A stretch of DNA of 64,000 nucleotides from contig JBEONO010000008.1 of the NCBI GenBank assembly GCA_040544425.1, positions 62,001 to 126,000 on the forward strand, written 5' to 3'. Position 1 is the first letter of the stretch. Every line of letters begins with the position of its first letter. The DNA comes from Solimicrobium sp040544425. GTDB taxonomy: Bacteria; Pseudomonadota; Gammaproteobacteria; Burkholderiales; Burkholderiaceae_D. The notes beneath the pieces are model-generated. The model was not told the DNA's origin, searched no databases, and was given only the letters and a program-made list of their open reading frames with translations. Below are positions 25,813 through 34,772 of the stretch, one piece after another. Made by a program: the position numbers and the translations under genes.

Positions 25813-27126
25813 TTAGTAAGCTCCCCAAACATATAAGAATGCAGTGTTATTGTCTTTGGCATTACGTCCATTGCCGTCGTAATTGCTGCCTGCTCCATCG
25901 AATTTTTGATAAGCATAGTATTGCAGTCCGACGCGAATATTTTGGATTGGCATCCAGAACAATTCAGGCGTCCAGCCTTTCGTATCCGGGGCGGCATTCG
26001 GACTGGCATACAAGGTAGGGTCGGAACTGCCGGTGGTGCTGAAATAACTCAGACTTGCACCGTATTTGGCCTGATAGATATACGTACCTTTAACCCGCAA
26101 CGCGTTGATCGTATCCGACGAGTTTGTCGTAGCACCGGTCACGTCACCATTGCTAATTTTCTCTCTGACATAACTGAATTGTGCTGAGACAGTCTGAGGA
26201 TCCAGCAAATACTGATACTGCGCATCGATACCGCGATCCTGGTAATGGGTTGTAGGGCCATTAGGATTAGTGTTGTCCGGATAGACATTTGCATTCAGGC
26301 CGAACACACCGACCATCAGATTGTGTGGTCCCCACTCATGGTTCAAAGCCAGCCGTACATAAGGATTTGACCCTGCCAATTTGGTCTGATTGCCATCGCT
26401 GGTGCCCTGGCTCAAGAACGAAAATACACCGTTGGCAGTTTTGTAGGCGCCAACTTCCGCATACAGCAGATTGTTCCACATTGCGTACGCGGTAATTCCG
26501 GCAACCTGCCCGCCCAACGCACCAACCACAGGACCAGCATCCGGGCCAGTAACACCGAACTGAGTTGGCGCGTAGATGATCCAGGCAGGTGCGGAGTTCC
26601 AGACATCGGACACGGTAGGATTGTTATTTAACGAAAATCCAAATATCAAATCACTGTTGGCATCGATAAACCGGTCCGCGTAACGCAGATCAAAATTATC
26701 TGAACCCCACACGCCCTGATAGCCGCTGTCACCGCTGTAATTATTGTAGGTCGCCTGAGCGAAGATACCGACGTTGTCGGTCACCTTGCCAGCTAAAAAA
26801 ACACTGCCAGTTTGAAAGATCAGATTGCCGTCCTTGGCAAAAGTCGGATCCTCATCTGGATGCAGACTTTTGGTCAGGCTCGCCAGACCCATGGCCGAAA
26901 TCGGGATTGTCCTTGAGCCCATCGTGTAACCGGTCAATTTAAACAGGCGACCGTAGGGCGTCAATTCCGGGAACTGGCCACCTGCGTGACAGGCCACACA
27001 ATTTTGTCCGGTTTGTCTGGCAAAGGCTGGCAATGCGTGACTGACCTGAGGTACAAACAAATCAACGGCTAACACCAGCAATGCAATTAGACTTATTCTC
27101 CATTTTGCACACATAATCGGTTTCAT
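25813..27126 (-). CDS. Predicted outer-membrane beta-barrel with N-terminal c-type haem motif
   Basis: 437 residues. A signal peptide (IALLVLAVDLFVPQVSHALPAFA) is followed at once by a single CVACH (43-47), which would bind one c-type haem. The rest is rich in Tyr, Asn and Gly with alternating strands (LNHEWGPHNLMVGVFGLN, SAQFSYVREK) and ends in WGAY with a terminal aromatic residue, as in outer-membrane barrels. A GGGAAA site lies near its ATG. I infer a barrel that carries its own haem and works with the downstream diheme lipoprotein, perhaps to move electrons across the outer membrane. I cannot name a characterised homologue. Confidence 0.75.
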   Translation of the reverse strand: MKPIMCAKWRISLIALLVLAVDLFVPQVSHALPAFARQTGQNCVACHAGGQFPELTPYGRLFKLTGYTMGSRTIPISAMGLASLTKSLHPDEDPTFAKDGNLIFQTGSVFLAGKVTDNVGIFAQATYNNYSGDSGYQGVWGSDNFDLRYADRFIDANSDLIFGFSLNNNPTVSDVWNSAPAWIIYAPTQFGVTGPDAGPVVGALGGQVAGITAYAMWNNLLYAEVGAYKTANGVFSFLSQGTSDGNQTKLAGSNPYVRLALNHEWGPHNLMVGVFGLNANVYPDNTNPNGPTTHYQDRGIDAQYQYLLDPQTVSAQFSYVREKISNGDVTGATTNSSDTINALRVKGTYIYQAKYGASLSYFSTTGSSDPTLYASPNAAPDTKGWTPELFWMPIQNIRVGLQYYAYQKFDGAGSNYDGNGRNAKDNNTAFLYVWGAY

Positions 27127-27349
27127 TTTGTATTTCCCTTTCTTTTTGGGCTGACGGGATCGATGTACTTTGCTGCATGAAGTCTTTATATCATTCCAGG
27201 TTGCGGCGGCATTTGCGAAATATCAATCATCGTCTTGCTTTGAAGTTATGTGTGCGCTGCAACAACAATGCGTAAATCTGCAACGCAGATCTGCAGTAAT
27301 TTCCCTCGAAGACTATAATTGGGCACTTTTCACGATGGGAGTCGACATC

Positions 27350-27847
27350 ATGCGCAGAAATTATTTCACTCAATTTCTGATTTACTGCATTATTGGATGT
27401 TTTGTATTGGCGCTGTCCGCTTGCGGCAAGCAAGCTGCGCCGAACGTCAGCTTCACCGATATCAAGGGAAACAAGATCAGCCTGGCGCAGTTAAAAGGCA
27501 AAGTCGTCATGGTTAACTTCTGGGCGACGTCATGCAGCACCTGTGTCGCTGAAATGCCCGACATGGTAACAACTTACGAAAAATATCACGCCCAGGGATT
27601 GGAATATGTGGCAGTTGCGATGTCCTACGATCCGGCAAACTACGTCCTCAATTTTACCGAAACCAGAAAGCTTCCCTTCAATGTCGCGCTGGACGTGGAT
27701 GGCAAACTGGCTAGCGAATTTGGCCATGTTTCAATGACTCCAACAACCTTCGTGATCGACAAGCAGGGAATGATCATCAAGAAGTACGTTGGCGCGCCAG
27801 AATTTTATGAATTACATCGCTTGATCGAATCACAGATTGGTGTCTAA
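27350..27847 (+). CDS. TlpA-like thioredoxin-fold lipoprotein
   Basis: 165 residues from ATG 27350 (MRRNYFTQF) with GGGAG nine bases upstream; the longer frame to 27170 has no signal peptide. The lipobox is ALSACGKQ. The redox motif CSTC lies in VNFWATSCSTCVAEMP, and the cis-Pro segment is MTPTTFVID. Such periplasmic thiol-disulfide proteins reduce apocytochrome c cysteines or other exported proteins. It is divergent from the haem-barrel/cytochrome pair, which fits a role in their maturation, but that link is inferred from position. Confidence 0.88.
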   Translation: MRRNYFTQFLIYCIIGCFVLALSACGKQAAPNVSFTDIKGNKISLAQLKGKVVMVNFWATSCSTCVAEMPDMVTTYEKYHAQGLEYVAVAMSYDPANYVLNFTETRKLPFNVALDVDGKLASEFGHVSMTPTTFVIDKQGMIIKKYVGAPEFYELHRLIESQIGV

Positions 27848-27918
27848 ATAATTTGCAGCGACTGGCTTACGATTGATTGCCTGTGATCGTTCATCTGCAA
27901 AAAACAAAGCAAACATCC

Positions 27919-28536
27919 ATGTACAAAGGCGAAAAATTAAACAGCATCAGCCATCTGGTTGGTGCCGCTCTGGTATTGGTTGGTGCAGCTGTCTTGCTCA
28001 CCATGGCCAGCTTTACCGGCGATATCTGGAAGATTGTCAGCAGCAGTATCTACAGCCTGACTCTGTTATTGCTGTATATGTTCTCGACGCTCTATCACAG
28101 CATACGCGGCAGAGCGAAAGAGATATTGCAAAAGTTTGATCACTGCATGATCTATTTGCTGATCGCAGGAAGTTATACCCCGTTTACGCTGGTGACTTTA
28201 CACGGCGCGACAGGCTGGACCTTGTTTGGCATCGTCTGGGGCCTGGCATTGATCGGTATTATTCAGGAATTGTTTTTTTCCAACGAGGCCAGAATCGCCT
28301 CGCTGGTGATCTATATTTTGATGGGCTGGTCGGTACTGTTTTTCGTCAAACCACTGATCGCCGCGCTCGGCTGGCATGGCTTTTACTGGCTGGCTGGTGG
28401 CGGGATCATTTATTCGCTGGGCGTGATTTTTTATGTGATCGATGAACGCATGAAACACGCTCATGGAATCTGGCATATGTTTGTGTTGGGCGGCAGTGTG
28501 TGCCACTTTATTGCGGTGATGTTTTACGTTGTTTGA
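27919..28536 (+). CDS. Haemolysin III / PAQR-family membrane protein
   Basis: 205 residues from ATG 27919 (MYKGEKLNSISHLVG), where family similarity begins. Seven membrane segments are predicted. The conserved metal-site residues of the PAQR superfamily are all seen: the S and H of STLYHSI, the D of FDHCMIYLLIAGSYTPF, and the two late His of IWHMFVLGGSVCHFIAV. The name haemolysin III is historical; many such proteins are YqfA-like and their enzymatic activity is unclear. It overlaps the convergent flavoenzyme gene by 13 bp at the 3' ends. Confidence 0.9.
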   Translation: MYKGEKLNSISHLVGAALVLVGAAVLLTMASFTGDIWKIVSSSIYSLTLLLLYMFSTLYHSIRGRAKEILQKFDHCMIYLLIAGSYTPFTLVTLHGATGWTLFGIVWGLALIGIIQELFFSNEARIASLVIYILMGWSVLFFVKPLIAALGWHGFYWLAGGGIIYSLGVIFYVIDERMKHAHGIWHMFVLGGSVCHFIAVMFYVV

Positions 28537-30344
28537 ACGCGCACAAAACCATCAGCACTCCATGCGTCACTGCCCACGCCATGATGCACAAAGAACAGCC
28601 CGTCTGGATCGTACTTGTTCTTCACGCCAAGAAGGCGCGCGTAATTCGCACCCCAAAATGCCTGCTTCCAGTTTGAATTGAAGTAATTGCTCTCGGAGAC
28701 GTACGAGCCTGCATTGGGAACAATTTTAGTCAACGCTTTCATCGCCAGATCGATTTCCTGCGCATCGCGTTGAGCCGACGCGGCATCTACTCCGACATCC
28801 GGCTGGTCGGCATAGGCCGGCTTTTCACCACCGGCAATGATCACCAGCGCGAACGCTTCACACACGGCGGGATTGGTAGCCGTATCTCTGGCCGCCTTGA
28901 GCACTTCTGGTGGCGCGCCAGCCAATCCTTTATTGAATTGCATTTCCATGCGTTTGTGGCGACTGCTTTGAAATAATGCATCCACGAGTTGCCTGCGTTG
29001 GTTCAACTTCAATAATGACGCAGGCATCCAGAGTGAATCGTAGCCGTGAATGTACGCCCCAACCTGAGCCTGATCACCCTTCCACCATCCATAATATTGT
29101 GGCGAGCCTGGGCGCAGATCTGGAATCATCGAATCATTGCCTTCAATATCCCACCAGCCGCGCGCCTTCCAGGCCCCGGCACCAAGTTCGTCTACGACCG
29201 TGTAGTCGTTTTCCGAAGCACGGATCCAGTCAAAAAACGGTTGCCAGTCTTGCCTGGCCTGTGCCGGATCCAGACCCTGACACACCATGGCAAGATTCAT
29301 CAGGTTGTCCGGTCCAAAGTGGACCTGTTCGCCCCAATGCGGATTGCCAAGATGGTCTGCATAGAAATCCATGAAATACGCAATGAGTCGGTGATACGCC
29401 TGATCGGACTTCGCTTTAACTTTCCCCCATGCCGCGCCAAAATATTCTGGCAAATCATAGGTACGCAGCGTAACTTTAGTCACCACACCCCAACTGCCGC
29501 CCCCACCCCCTTTTAGAGCCCAAAACAGATCCGGATGCGAGTGGGCATTGACGGTCAGAACCCGGCCATCCGCCGTAACAAGTTCAGCTTCGAGCAATCC
29601 CGCGCAAGCCAGTCCAAACCGCTTGGACATACTGCCAAATCCCCCACTTTGAACGAGCCCGGCGACACCAACATCGGTACAGCCTCCTCCTTGTACGTAT
29701 CGTCCGGCTACCGAGGTCACCGCATGATACAGATCAATCCAGACTGCGCCGGATTCTGCGGTGACAGCTGGAACCGGCGCCAGCAATCCAGCCGCACCAG
29801 CGGGGACAAACTGCTCGTGCACCGTGACCTGTTTCATTGCACGCGTCCAGATCAACAAAGAGTCGGCAGCGTTCGATGTACCCTGATAACTGTGCCCGGT
29901 GCCCTTGACCACCAGACGCAAATTATTTTCGCGTGCAAAATTGACGCCAGCGACCACATCTGCCGTCGTCTTGGCCGCAATCGCATAAACACTGGGGGCA
30001 GGCTTCCAGGCATTCCACCATCCTGATATCTGGGTGCCACCAGGCTGATCACCGAGATAAAACGGGTTACGAATGTTTTTGACAACGTCTTTGCAGCCAG
30101 AACTGTCTGGTTGTTCAACACATGGTGCGAACAGGGGCGATACCTCAATCAGATTACCCTGCACCTGCCGTCTCAGATCTGCCCATTTTCCCGGAGCTGG
30201 CCAGTCGGTATCACCAGGTCTGTTTCTACTCCAGATGGTTGGTGCGATCCTGATTGCGGCCAAAGCCCGTGTTACCAGGAAATTATTAATGAGCGCAGAT
30301 GCAGACAAGCCAGCACTCCACCTCAAGAAAGTTCGTCTTTGCAT
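28524..30344 (-). CDS. FAD-linked oxidase (berberine-bridge-enzyme type), Tat-exported
   Basis: 606 residues from ATG 30344 (MQRRTFLRWSAG); the first 52 codons of the longer frame precede the signal. The twin-arginine signal MQRRTFLRWSAG...ALA predicts folded export. A PCMH/VAO FAD domain carries the histidine of KGTGHSYQG and the cysteine of VQGGGCTDVGVAG, the two residues used for bicovalent FAD attachment. The BBE domain at the C-terminus ends FWGANYARLLGVKNKYDP. It oxidises an alcohol or sugar-like substrate with O2 or another acceptor; the substrate is unknown. It is divergent from a LytTR regulator. Confidence 0.9.
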   Translation of the reverse strand: MQRRTFLRWSAGLSASALINNFLVTRALAAIRIAPTIWSRNRPGDTDWPAPGKWADLRRQVQGNLIEVSPLFAPCVEQPDSSGCKDVVKNIRNPFYLGDQPGGTQISGWWNAWKPAPSVYAIAAKTTADVVAGVNFARENNLRLVVKGTGHSYQGTSNAADSLLIWTRAMKQVTVHEQFVPAGAAGLLAPVPAVTAESGAVWIDLYHAVTSVAGRYVQGGGCTDVGVAGLVQSGGFGSMSKRFGLACAGLLEAELVTADGRVLTVNAHSHPDLFWALKGGGGGSWGVVTKVTLRTYDLPEYFGAAWGKVKAKSDQAYHRLIAYFMDFYADHLGNPHWGEQVHFGPDNLMNLAMVCQGLDPAQARQDWQPFFDWIRASENDYTVVDELGAGAWKARGWWDIEGNDSMIPDLRPGSPQYYGWWKGDQAQVGAYIHGYDSLWMPASLLKLNQRRQLVDALFQSSRHKRMEMQFNKGLAGAPPEVLKAARDTATNPAVCEAFALVIIAGGEKPAYADQPDVGVDAASAQRDAQEIDLAMKALTKIVPNAGSYVSESNYFNSNWKQAFWGANYARLLGVKNKYDPDGLFFVHHGVGSDAWSADGFVRVQTT

Positions 30345-30487
30345 ATTGACCACCTGGTTATGAAGATAGCCAAAGCTTACCCAAAAGACCGAACCATTTC
30401 CCTTGCTATGTGATGATCTGCGGCCATTTGATGACAGGCGGTGGACTATAATGACCAACTTTTGACCTGCAAGCCAGGACTCCAGCG

Positions 30488-31360
30488 ATGCCACAACCAA
30501 GCAACGATTTATTGAGCCGCTATCAGCGTTATCGCCGCGTCCTGGAAACCGGCGGCTGGATCCTCTTTTGGTGCCTGCAGGCGTTAACCAATACCAGAGT
30601 CAGCCAGCTGGACCAAATGCGCAGTGCCAATCCTGCCCAGTGGTGGGAACCCGCAGCATGGGAATGGAGCAGTTGCATGGTCTTGTTGTTCATGGTCCCG
30701 CTCGTCATTTTTTATGAAAAAAGATTGCCACTGCGCCTTGCCACGTTACGATCCAACCTGCCCTGGCATTTATTTGCCACCGTGCCGTTCTGCATGATTC
30801 ACATCGGGGGCATGGTCTTACTGCGCAAGCTGGCCTATTTGAGTCAAGGCCGGGATTACCAGTTTGGAAATTGGTTGCATGAATTTGGTTATGAGTATTT
30901 GAAGGATTTCCGTACCTATTTTTACATCATCATCTTGCTTGGGTTTTATCGATTGATTTTATTGCGCTGGCAAGGCGAGGCCAGTCTGTTGCAGGAGCCG
31001 GATGTCGGGCAGCCGGTGGAACCGGTAGATCGACCCGAACGCTTTTTAGTCCGGACGCTTGGCAAGGAATTCCTGCTGCCAGCGGCAGAAATCGAATGGA
31101 TCCAGGCCTGGGGTAATTATGTCAATCTGCATGTCCGGGGGCACGATTACCCGCTGCGTTCAACGATGGCGGCGATCGAACTTCGGATTGATCCAAAACG
31201 GTTTGTGCGAATTCATCGCAGCTATATTGCCAATCTCGACTTTATCGTGGAAATTGAACCGTTAGAAAGCGGTGATGCGCGTGCCAAAATGCGCGACAGT
31301 CAGACCATTCCTGTCAGTCGCCGTTACCGGGAAGAGTTGCGCACTGCAGCAGAAAATTGA
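30488..31360 (+). CDS. Membrane-bound LytTR-family transcriptional regulator
   Basis: 290 residues. Residues ~15-160 contain about four membrane segments (WILFWCLQAL, MVLLFMVPLVIFY, the LFATVPFCMIHIGGMVLL stretch, and YFYIIILLGFYRLILL). The C-terminus, from about 185, is a LytTR DNA-binding domain: LGKEFLLPAAEIEWIQAWGN, then RIHRSYIANLDFI. It senses something at or in the membrane and binds DNA directly. It starts 143 bp from the divergent flavoenzyme gene, so control of that gene is plausible. Confidence 0.88.
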   Translation: MPQPSNDLLSRYQRYRRVLETGGWILFWCLQALTNTRVSQLDQMRSANPAQWWEPAAWEWSSCMVLLFMVPLVIFYEKRLPLRLATLRSNLPWHLFATVPFCMIHIGGMVLLRKLAYLSQGRDYQFGNWLHEFGYEYLKDFRTYFYIIILLGFYRLILLRWQGEASLLQEPDVGQPVEPVDRPERFLVRTLGKEFLLPAAEIEWIQAWGNYVNLHVRGHDYPLRSTMAAIELRIDPKRFVRIHRSYIANLDFIVEIEPLESGDARAKMRDSQTIPVSRRYREELRTAAEN

Positions 31361-31414
31361 GACTGCGCTGCCAATTTGCTGTAAAACCAAGATTCAATAA
31401 CCTGGAGAATCAGT

Positions 31415-31759
31415 ATGGCGACCCAAAAAACGCTGGCAGAAGTTGAGGTACTCAAAGAACGTTGGGCACGTAATCCGAACGGCTGGAAACTGGAAGACAA
31501 AGAGGGCTATGAAGAACACCGCGCAGAACTGACCGCGTTTTCCAATGAGATGCATGAAAAATGGCAGGCCGAAAACCATTTGAAAAAAATGCAGACCATG
31601 CTCAATCGTCCGGCTTCCGAGATGACGATCTATGATCACTATGCGGGCCTGGCGATGCAGACATTGATTGCCAAAGGCGGAAAACCGGAAGAGGTTGTTC
31701 GTGATGCGTTTGATCTTGCCCACAGAATGGCCGTGTATAGCCCTGACACAGCGGCGTAA
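31415..31759 (+). CDS. Conserved hypothetical protein, 114 residues
   Basis: A soluble, charged, helical protein (LAEVEVLKERWARNPNGWKLEDKEGYEEHRAELTAF in pieces). It has no signal, membrane segment or recognisable motif. CTGGAGAATCAG gives a good ribosome-binding site and codon use is like its neighbours, so I take it as real. It follows the LytTR gene by 54 bp and may be co-transcribed. The function is unknown. Confidence 0.7.
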   Translation: MATQKTLAEVEVLKERWARNPNGWKLEDKEGYEEHRAELTAFSNEMHEKWQAENHLKKMQTMLNRPASEMTIYDHYAGLAMQTLIAKGGKPEEVVRDAFDLAHRMAVYSPDTAA

Positions 31760-31767
31760 TGGTGCTG

Positions 31768-32661
31768 TTAATGATCCAGGCCAGTTGCAATCAACGGATA
31801 ACGGAATCGGAAGCCCAATTCCAGCTTGACCCGCTGGTTGCTCATCCTGCGTGACTCGGACATAAATGACAACATCATCGGGCTGACCTTCGATTCCAGT
31901 TCACTGCGCGGCAAACGCGGCGGTCGCGGCAGTGTGAAATGATCCGCGACGGCATCGAAATAATCGCCCATTAACAGATCATTGTCATCGACCGCATGAT
32001 AAACCCGGTTCGAGGCGGCACGAAATAATGCCTGCACAGTGAGTCGCGCCAAATCTTCAGCGTGGATATGGTTGGTGTAAACATCATCCTCTCGTCGCAG
32101 TGCGGGCGTGCCATTATTCAGGCGATCAACAGGCAGCCGGTTTGCGGCGTAGATCCCGGGCACGCGCAGGATACTTAATCTCGATGTGGTGCGCACTGCC
32201 CAGTCACGCCAGACCTGCTCGGCAGCGGCGCGCCGGATTGCGCGCAGATTTTTAGGACGGATGGGCCGGGTTTCAGTGATTCGGGCACCGGCGCAATCAC
32301 CGTACACGCCTGATGTGCTGACATAAACCATCCGGCATTGGCTGGTTAACACCGCCGCCAGATTGCGACTGCGCTGGTCACTGGTGCCGCTTGACGCCGG
32401 TGGTGCCAGATAGATGATCCAGGACGCAAGTCCACTTAGTCGTGCCAATGTTGCAGGCTCATCGAGATTGGCGACTACCGGTACGGCCCCGGCCGAACGT
32501 AGCTCTGCGCAGCGCTCCGCGTGACTGGTCAGCGCGAAGATCTGAAATCTTGAGCCCATCGCGCCACGCAAAAGCGGTAAAATACGCAACCCTACGTCGC
32601 CGCAGCCGACAATCAGCAGTCGTGGCAGCCCGATTTTTTTATTTAAATAACTATTTTTCAT
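31768..32661 (-). CDS. NAD(P)-binding epimerase-like protein (YeeZ type)
   Basis: 297 residues from ATG 32661 (MKNSYLNKK). The dinucleotide-binding loop is LLIVGCGDVGLRIL near residues 13-26. YVSTSGVYGD carries the STSGVYG motif in which Tyr is the usual active-site residue of extended SDRs. The family resembles E. coli YeeZ, whose substrate is unknown. It is divergent from the flavoreductase gene with only 12 bases between start codons, and is convergent with the small hypothetical gene. Confidence 0.85.
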   Translation of the reverse strand: MKNSYLNKKIGLPRLLIVGCGDVGLRILPLLRGAMGSRFQIFALTSHAERCAELRSAGAVPVVANLDEPATLARLSGLASWIIYLAPPASSGTSDQRSRNLAAVLTSQCRMVYVSTSGVYGDCAGARITETRPIRPKNLRAIRRAAAEQVWRDWAVRTTSRLSILRVPGIYAANRLPVDRLNNGTPALRREDDVYTNHIHAEDLARLTVQALFRAASNRVYHAVDDNDLLMGDYFDAVADHFTLPRPPRLPRSELESKVSPMMLSFMSESRRMSNQRVKLELGFRFRYPLIATGLDH

Positions 32662-32673
32662 GGTTGGAATGCA

Positions 32674-33705
32674 ATGACTTTTCAAGTAACGGTTAATCCC
32701 AGCGGTCACCAGTTTGCGTGTGAGGCGGACGAAACCATTTTAGCAGCGGCCCTGCGTGCCAATGTCGGTCTGCCACATGGTTGCAAAAACGGGGCCTGTG
32801 GTGCGTGCAAGGGCAAGATAGTAACCGGTGAAAGCAAACTCGGCAAACATCAGGAAAAGACGTTAACGGCTGATGAAGCGCAGCACGGCATGTCGCTGTT
32901 CTGCTGCACCACGCCCTTGTCCGATATGACGATTGAAGTGCGCGAAGTCGAAGTCGGCGAATTCCCCAGCAAAAAATTACCGACTCGTATCGCCAAAATT
33001 GAAAAACTCTCGCATGACGTCATGCTGGTCAACCTGCAACTGCCCGCCACTGAAAAGTTTGCCTTCCGGGCCGGACAGTATATCGAGTTTCTGCTGCGCG
33101 ACGGCAAGCGGCGCAGCTACAGTATGGCGAACGCTCCGCATATGAGCGACCAGATCAGCCTGCATATCCGCCATATGCCCGGTGGTTTGTTTACCGACCA
33201 GGTTTTCACCACATTAAAAGAGCGCGACATATTGCGCATCGAAGGACCGCAAGGCAGTTTTTTTCTGCGCGAAGACAGCGACAAGCCCATCATTTTATTG
33301 GCATCGGGCACAGGCTTTGCCCCGATCAAGGCGGTCATTGAACACGCGTTCGAACAAGGCGTGACGCGGCCCATGACACTGTACTGGGGTGGTCGTCGCC
33401 CGGCAGATTTATATATGCACCAGCTCTGCCTCGACTGGGCTGCCACTCACGCCAATTTCAACTACGTGCCGGTGGTGTCCAACGCCGCAGCCGAAGACCA
33501 GTGGAGCGGCCGTACCGGCTTTGTCCATCGCGCGGTGCTGGAAGATTACAGCGATCTGTCTTCGATACAGGTCTACGCTTGCGGCGCACCGATCGTTGTC
33601 GATTCGGCCAAACGTGATTTTGTAGCACAAGCCCACCTGCCCGTCGATGAGTTCTACGCCGATTCCTTTATCTCCGAAGCAGATCTTGTTTCATCAATCA
33701 CTTAA
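32674..33705 (+). CDS. Iron-sulfur flavoprotein reductase (AscD/Mmo-reductase-like)
   Basis: 343 residues with three domains. A plant-type 2Fe-2S ferredoxin (~1-90) has CKNGACGACKGK and a fourth Cys in FCCTTPL. A FAD-binding barrel (~100-195) has the RSYSMANAP motif. An NAD(P)H domain (~200-340) has LLASGTGFAPIKAVIE and the ending YACGAP. In beta-proteobacteria such proteins are often annotated as CDP-6-deoxy-delta-3,4-glucoseen reductase-like, but the true partner is unknown. TTGGAATGCA is its ribosome-binding site. It is followed 21 bp later by the YraQ permease. Confidence 0.9.
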   Translation: MTFQVTVNPSGHQFACEADETILAAALRANVGLPHGCKNGACGACKGKIVTGESKLGKHQEKTLTADEAQHGMSLFCCTTPLSDMTIEVREVEVGEFPSKKLPTRIAKIEKLSHDVMLVNLQLPATEKFAFRAGQYIEFLLRDGKRRSYSMANAPHMSDQISLHIRHMPGGLFTDQVFTTLKERDILRIEGPQGSFFLREDSDKPIILLASGTGFAPIKAVIEHAFEQGVTRPMTLYWGGRRPADLYMHQLCLDWAATHANFNYVPVVSNAAAEDQWSGRTGFVHRAVLEDYSDLSSIQVYACGAPIVVDSAKRDFVAQAHLPVDEFYADSFISEADLVSSIT

Positions 33706-33726
33706 CCACTTAACCAGGCACTCCGT

Positions 33727-34770
33727 ATGACTACCCATATCGCACAACCAGCCAATACCAAACTGAAATGGATTACCTTTGCGCTGATCGCAGTGGTCGG
33801 TCTGTTTTACGTGAAATGGTCGCCTTACTATCACAAAGCGTTTCTCGCAGCATCCAATCACGCGATCGGCAACTCGATTTTGATGGGCACCGCTGACAGC
33901 CCGCCTCCGGCATCATTCGACGCAGCCTTGAATTACGCGATGGCCTATGGCAAAGCGATCTGGCAAGCCATGGTGTTGGGGCTGCTGCTGGGTTCCGGCG
34001 TGCAGGCACTGCTGCCACCGCAATGGATTATTAAGGTGTTCGGCAAATCCGGTTTTGGCAGTGTGGCGGCGGGCGGATTGCTGTCAATTCCGACCATGAT
34101 GTGCACCTGTTGCGCAGCCCCGGTAGTGGCCGGCATGCGCGCGCGCTCCGCCTCACCCGGAGCCTCGATTGCTTTTTGGTTAGGCAATACCGTATTGAAT
34201 CCGGCGACCCTGGTGTTCATGGGTTTTGTGCTGGGCTGGAATTGGACCGCCTTGCGCCTGGTACTTGGTTTGCTGCTGGTATTTGGACTGGGTTACTGGA
34301 TCAATCGCAATGAGCCGGACCAAGCAACCGAGTTTACTCAAGCGCAGGTAACGCAAATCAATCCCGGCAATGCATTCCAGCGCTGGATGAAAATTTTGGG
34401 ACAAATGTCATTGCGCCTGATCCCCGAGTACATCATCCTGGTCCTGTTACTGGGCGCGGCAAGAGCGATACTGTTCCCGCATATCGGCCCGGAAATCAGC
34501 AATCAACTAGGTTGGATCCTTTTGTTTGCCGTGGCCGGAACCTTGTTTGTGATTCCGACCGCCGGTGAAGTGCCCATCATCCAGGCCATGCTGGCTTTGG
34601 GGATTGGTGTTGGCCCAGCCGGGGCATTGTTGATGACCCTGCCGCCAGTGAGTCTGCCGTCGCTGGCGATGTTGATGCGTTCGTTCAAGCCTCGTGTTTT
34701 GATTACGGTGATTGCCACAGTTCTGGTGACCGGCATATTGGCCGGCCTGCTGGCAGTATGGCTATTTTAA
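33727..34770 (+). CDS. YraQ/UPF0718-family permease
   Basis: 347 residues with about eight membrane segments. The sequence MMCTCCAAPVVAGMRARSA and the later GEVPIIQAMLALGIG repeat the two halves typical of the DUF318/YraQ family. Its best-known relative is the organoarsenical exporter ArsP; the CTCC cysteines may bind metal(loid). The transported substrate here is unknown. It lies just behind the flavoreductase gene, which could be functionally linked. Confidence 0.88.
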   Translation: MTTHIAQPANTKLKWITFALIAVVGLFYVKWSPYYHKAFLAASNHAIGNSILMGTADSPPPASFDAALNYAMAYGKAIWQAMVLGLLLGSGVQALLPPQWIIKVFGKSGFGSVAAGGLLSIPTMMCTCCAAPVVAGMRARSASPGASIAFWLGNTVLNPATLVFMGFVLGWNWTALRLVLGLLLVFGLGYWINRNEPDQATEFTQAQVTQINPGNAFQRWMKILGQMSLRLIPEYIILVLLLGAARAILFPHIGPEISNQLGWILLFAVAGTLFVIPTAGEVPIIQAMLALGIGVGPAGALLMTLPPVSLPSLAMLMRSFKPRVLITVIATVLVTGILAGLLAVWLF

Positions 34771-34772
34771 TT

